Shown here: positions 6,697-8,591 of the stretch, in pieces
Position numbering within the stretch: position 1 is the first letter of the stretch
How the letters are laid out: each line of letters starts with the position of its first letter
NCBI GenBank assembly: GCA_003551805.1
Contig: PUNR01000047.1
Coordinates: 1 to 8,591, forward strand
DNA from: Loktanella sp.
Lineage (GTDB): Bacteria; Pseudomonadota; Alphaproteobacteria; Rhodobacterales; Rhodobacteraceae
Length of the DNA: 8,591 bases
Reading direction: 5' to 3'
The notes under the pieces: generated by a model
The model's database searches: none
What the model saw: the letters and a program-made list of their open reading frames with translations, nothing else
What the model was told of the DNA's origin: nothing
Made by a program: the position numbers and the translations under genes

Positions 6697-7379
6697 AACT
6701 TGGGGTGCCGTCCAAGGGGCGGCTGATGGAAAAGACATTCGACTGGTTCGGCGCGCGCGGCGTGACCTTGCGCAAAGCAGGATCAGAGCGCGAATATGCA
6801 GGTGCCGTCGACGGGATTGACGGGGTCGAGTTGGTCTTGCTTTCTGCGGGAGAAATTCCGCGTGAATTGGCGGTTGGCAATATCCAGCTGGGCGTTACCG
6901 GGTCCGATCTGGTGCGCGAAAAGCTGGTGAACTGGGACCGGCGGGTGACGGTACTGGCGCCGATGGGCTTTGGCGGGGCTGATCTGGTGATCGCGGTGCC
7001 GCAGGCGTGGGTGGACGTGGACACGCTTGATGATCTTGACGCTGTCGCTGCGGCCTTCAGGGCCAAGCACGGTTTCCGGCTGCGGATTGCCACGAAATAC
7101 CACCGGTTGGTCCGTGATTTCCTGCGCGATGCAGGTGTTGCGGATTATCAGCTGATCGACAGTCAGGGCGCGACCGAGGGCACGGTGAAAAACGAAACCG
7201 CCGAGGCGATTGCCGATATCACATCCACCGGGGAAACCCTGCGCGCCAACGGGCTCAAAATCCTGTCGGACGGGCTGATCCATGCTAGTCAGGCGACGCT
7301 GTTTCGCGGCAAGCGGTCTGATTGGACAGATGCGCAGCGCAAGACTTTGAAAACCTTGCTAGGCACGCTTGATATCTGA
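6690..7379 (+). CDS. hisG: ATP phosphoribosyltransferase, catalytic subunit (short form)
   Basis: HisG joins ATP and PRPP to give phosphoribosyl-ATP, the committed step of histidine synthesis. The protein has 229 residues, the short form (HisG-S), which lacks the C-terminal ACT-like regulatory domain of the roughly 300-residue long form and therefore depends on HisZ. The N terminus LKLGVPSKGRLMEKT (2-16) is typical of the family. GNIQLGVTGSDLV (63-75) lies in the first lobe of the fold. The PRPP-binding signature EGTVKNETAEAIADITSTG runs from 163 to 181, followed by ETLRANGLK. The start is set by GGAGGT 6 bases upstream, and the gene overlaps the end of hisZ by 7 bases. It is the last gene of the hisS-hisZ-hisG unit. 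The next gene converges on it with stop codons directly abutting at 7379/7380, and no obvious intrinsic terminator is seen at the junction. Confidence 0.97.
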   Translation: MLKLGVPSKGRLMEKTFDWFGARGVTLRKAGSEREYAGAVDGIDGVELVLLSAGEIPRELAVGNIQLGVTGSDLVREKLVNWDRRVTVLAPMGFGGADLVIAVPQAWVDVDTLDDLDAVAAAFRAKHGFRLRIATKYHRLVRDFLRDAGVADYQLIDSQGATEGTVKNETAEAIADITSTGETLRANGLKILSDGLIHASQATLFRGKRSDWTDAQRKTLKTLLGTLDI

Positions 7380-8591
7380 TTATTCTGCCGGTGCGAGCCT
7401 GATCCGTGCCTGTCCAAGGCGCGGATGCACCTTGCCTGACAAGGCCCAAGCCGCCGCCAAGCTGATCCCCGATGCCGCGAAAACGCCAGAGACCGGCAAG
7501 GCCAGCAAAACCAGCCACGCTGTCCCCGGTGCCAGGATACCGGCAACATCGCGGAAGCTGGCGTAAACAGCGGCCATCTCTGTGCGTTCTGACGGTTTGA
7601 CGGCCAACAGGAACGGCAGGCCGCCTGATACATCGAGCAGGATCAGAAAGAACGACCCGCCTACCAGCGCCAGCACCGTGACCCAAGGCCATCCTGCGGC
7701 GACACCCGCCAGTATGAACAAGACCCCCGACATCGCAAACCCCGTGCGCACCGCCTGCCGGATCGATCGTTTCTGCATCCAGCGCAGCATCAAGGGTGTC
7801 ACGAACAGCGCCGCGTTGGACATCGACAACACGATCCCCCCGATCCGGTCGCCCAGCCCGTTTTCAATCGCGAATATCGGCAGATAAACGATATAGACCC
7901 ACCACCCCCCCGACCGGATCACCGCGAATAGCCAGCCTGCGATCAGCCGTGGTTGTGCCGCAAAGCGCGGCAGAAATGCCAGCGGATTGGTGGGTGGGCG
8001 CTTGCTTTTTGTGATCAGCTTGCCGTTGCCAAGCCGCATCCACAAAAATAACCCCAGCATCACCGCTGCGGCAAAGGCGGCGACAAAGAACGGCACGGGC
8101 GGCCACCAGCTGTACAGAGTCACGCCAAGCGCCGGGCCGATTGTCCAGCCTGCTGCGCTGTAGAACATCCGCGATGTTTCGCAGCGGCCCAATTGGATCT
8201 TGGCGATGTAGTCCATCACATAGGCGTTAAAGCAGACAAAGGTGATAACGGTGGACAACGTGTTCAGGCCCAAGCCTAGCACGACCGCCATAGGTGACCC
8301 CGTGGCCGCCAGCAGTGATCCGATCACGAACAGGCTGGCCCCGATCAGGTAGACCCAGCGCCGAGGCAGGAAACGGATCACAAAGGGCACCATCAACCCT
8401 GTGACCAACGACACCAGCCCGATGATGAAATACGCCTCGGATATAACCTGCGCATCCTGCAGCGCGTTATACATCGCCAGTGGAAAGACCGATATCAGGA
8501 TTCCGCGCGCGACAGCCTCGGTTCCGGCAAGGGTCGCGAAACCCTGCACGGACGGCGCCGGAGCATGGCGCAACCATTCAGGGATTCGACG
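7380..8591 (-). CDS. MFS-type transporter of unknown substrate (5' end probably beyond window)
   Basis: This is a polytopic inner-membrane protein with about 12 hydrophobic segments, consistent with a major facilitator superfamily permease. Counting from a possible TTG start at 8571-8573 (397 residues), the segments lie near 20-38, 45-67, 72-92, 95-118, 137-156, 159-180, 209-232, 243-262, 275-292, 296-317, 340-360 and 362-380. A charged central loop (about 181-208) splits the two six-helix halves. The first half has only a remnant of MFS motif A between helices 2 and 3 (FLPRRWVY at 68-75), with no DRxGRR. The frame remains open from the TTG to the window edge, adding RRIPEW, so the true start is probably just outside and the feature is given as 5' partial. 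The substrate cannot be inferred. The final base of its stop (complement of 7380-7382) touches the hisG stop. Nothing in the context links it to histidine metabolism. Confidence 0.8.
   Translation of the reverse strand, partial: RRIPEWLRHAPAPSVQGFATLAGTEAVARGILISVFPLAMYNALQDAQVISEAYFIIGLVSLVTGLMVPFVIRFLPRRWVYLIGASLFVIGSLLAATGSPMAVVLGLGLNTLSTVITFVCFNAYVMDYIAKIQLGRCETSRMFYSAAGWTIGPALGVTLYSWWPPVPFFVAAFAAAVMLGLFLWMRLGNGKLITKSKRPPTNPLAFLPRFAAQPRLIAGWLFAVIRSGGWWVYIVYLPIFAIENGLGDRIGGIVLSMSNAALFVTPLMLRWMQKRSIRQAVRTGFAMSGVLFILAGVAAGWPWVTVLALVGGSFFLILLDVSGGLPFLLAVKPSERTEMAAVYASFRDVAGILAPGTAWLVLLALPVSGVFAASGISLAAAWALSGKVHPRLGQARIRLAPAE

Noticed and set aside
1..8591. A new defence system, mobile element, CRISPR array or RNA gene
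   Set aside because: Every large frame is accounted for by core housekeeping genes or a transporter, spacers are all under 170 bases, and no direct-repeat array, transposase, tRNA-like or rRNA-like sequence was seen.

Overview
This window looks like ordinary chromosomal core DNA from an alphaproteobacterium, most likely the Rhodobacteraceae (Roseobacter group). The evidence is the GC-rich coding sequence (roughly 60% by eye), the hisS-hisZ-hisG arrangement with a short-form HisG, the alphaproteobacterial type of HisRS motif 2, and the SlyX and DnaE1 sequence styles. The genus cannot be fixed from the sequence alone.

Layout from left to right. The first 163 bases carry the 5' part of an ArsR-family repressor gene on the minus strand, cut by the window edge. 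It diverges from dnaE (253-3753, plus), which encodes the replicative DNA polymerase III alpha subunit. dnaE converges on the small minus-strand gene slyX (3772-3975). The 18 bases between the two stop codons are a perfect palindrome, and the wider 26-base imperfect palindrome contains both stop codons. A 163-base divergent spacer (3976-4138) holds an AT-rich element and the hisS ribosome binding site. A tightly packed plus-strand operon follows: hisS (4139-5617), hisZ (5617-6696) and hisG (6690-7379), with overlaps of 1 and 7 bases. The last gene is a minus-strand MFS-type membrane transporter (7380 to the window end). Its stop codon directly abuts the hisG stop with no base between them, and its 5' end probably lies beyond the window.

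Functionally, HisZ and HisG form the first enzyme of histidine biosynthesis (ATP phosphoribosyltransferase). HisS charges tRNA-His with the product of that pathway, so one operon joins the making and the use of histidine. DnaE and SlyX are not linked to it except by position. The ArsR regulator and the MFS protein belong to neighbouring units that are only partly visible.

I found no mobile element, CRISPR array, RNA gene, prophage or defence system, and no sign of a new multi-gene system. The points most worth a second look are small: the palindrome that encloses both stop codons between dnaE and slyX, the AT-rich intergenic element upstream of hisS, the divergent HisRS motif 2, and the apparent lack of a Shine-Dalgarno sequence at dnaE.
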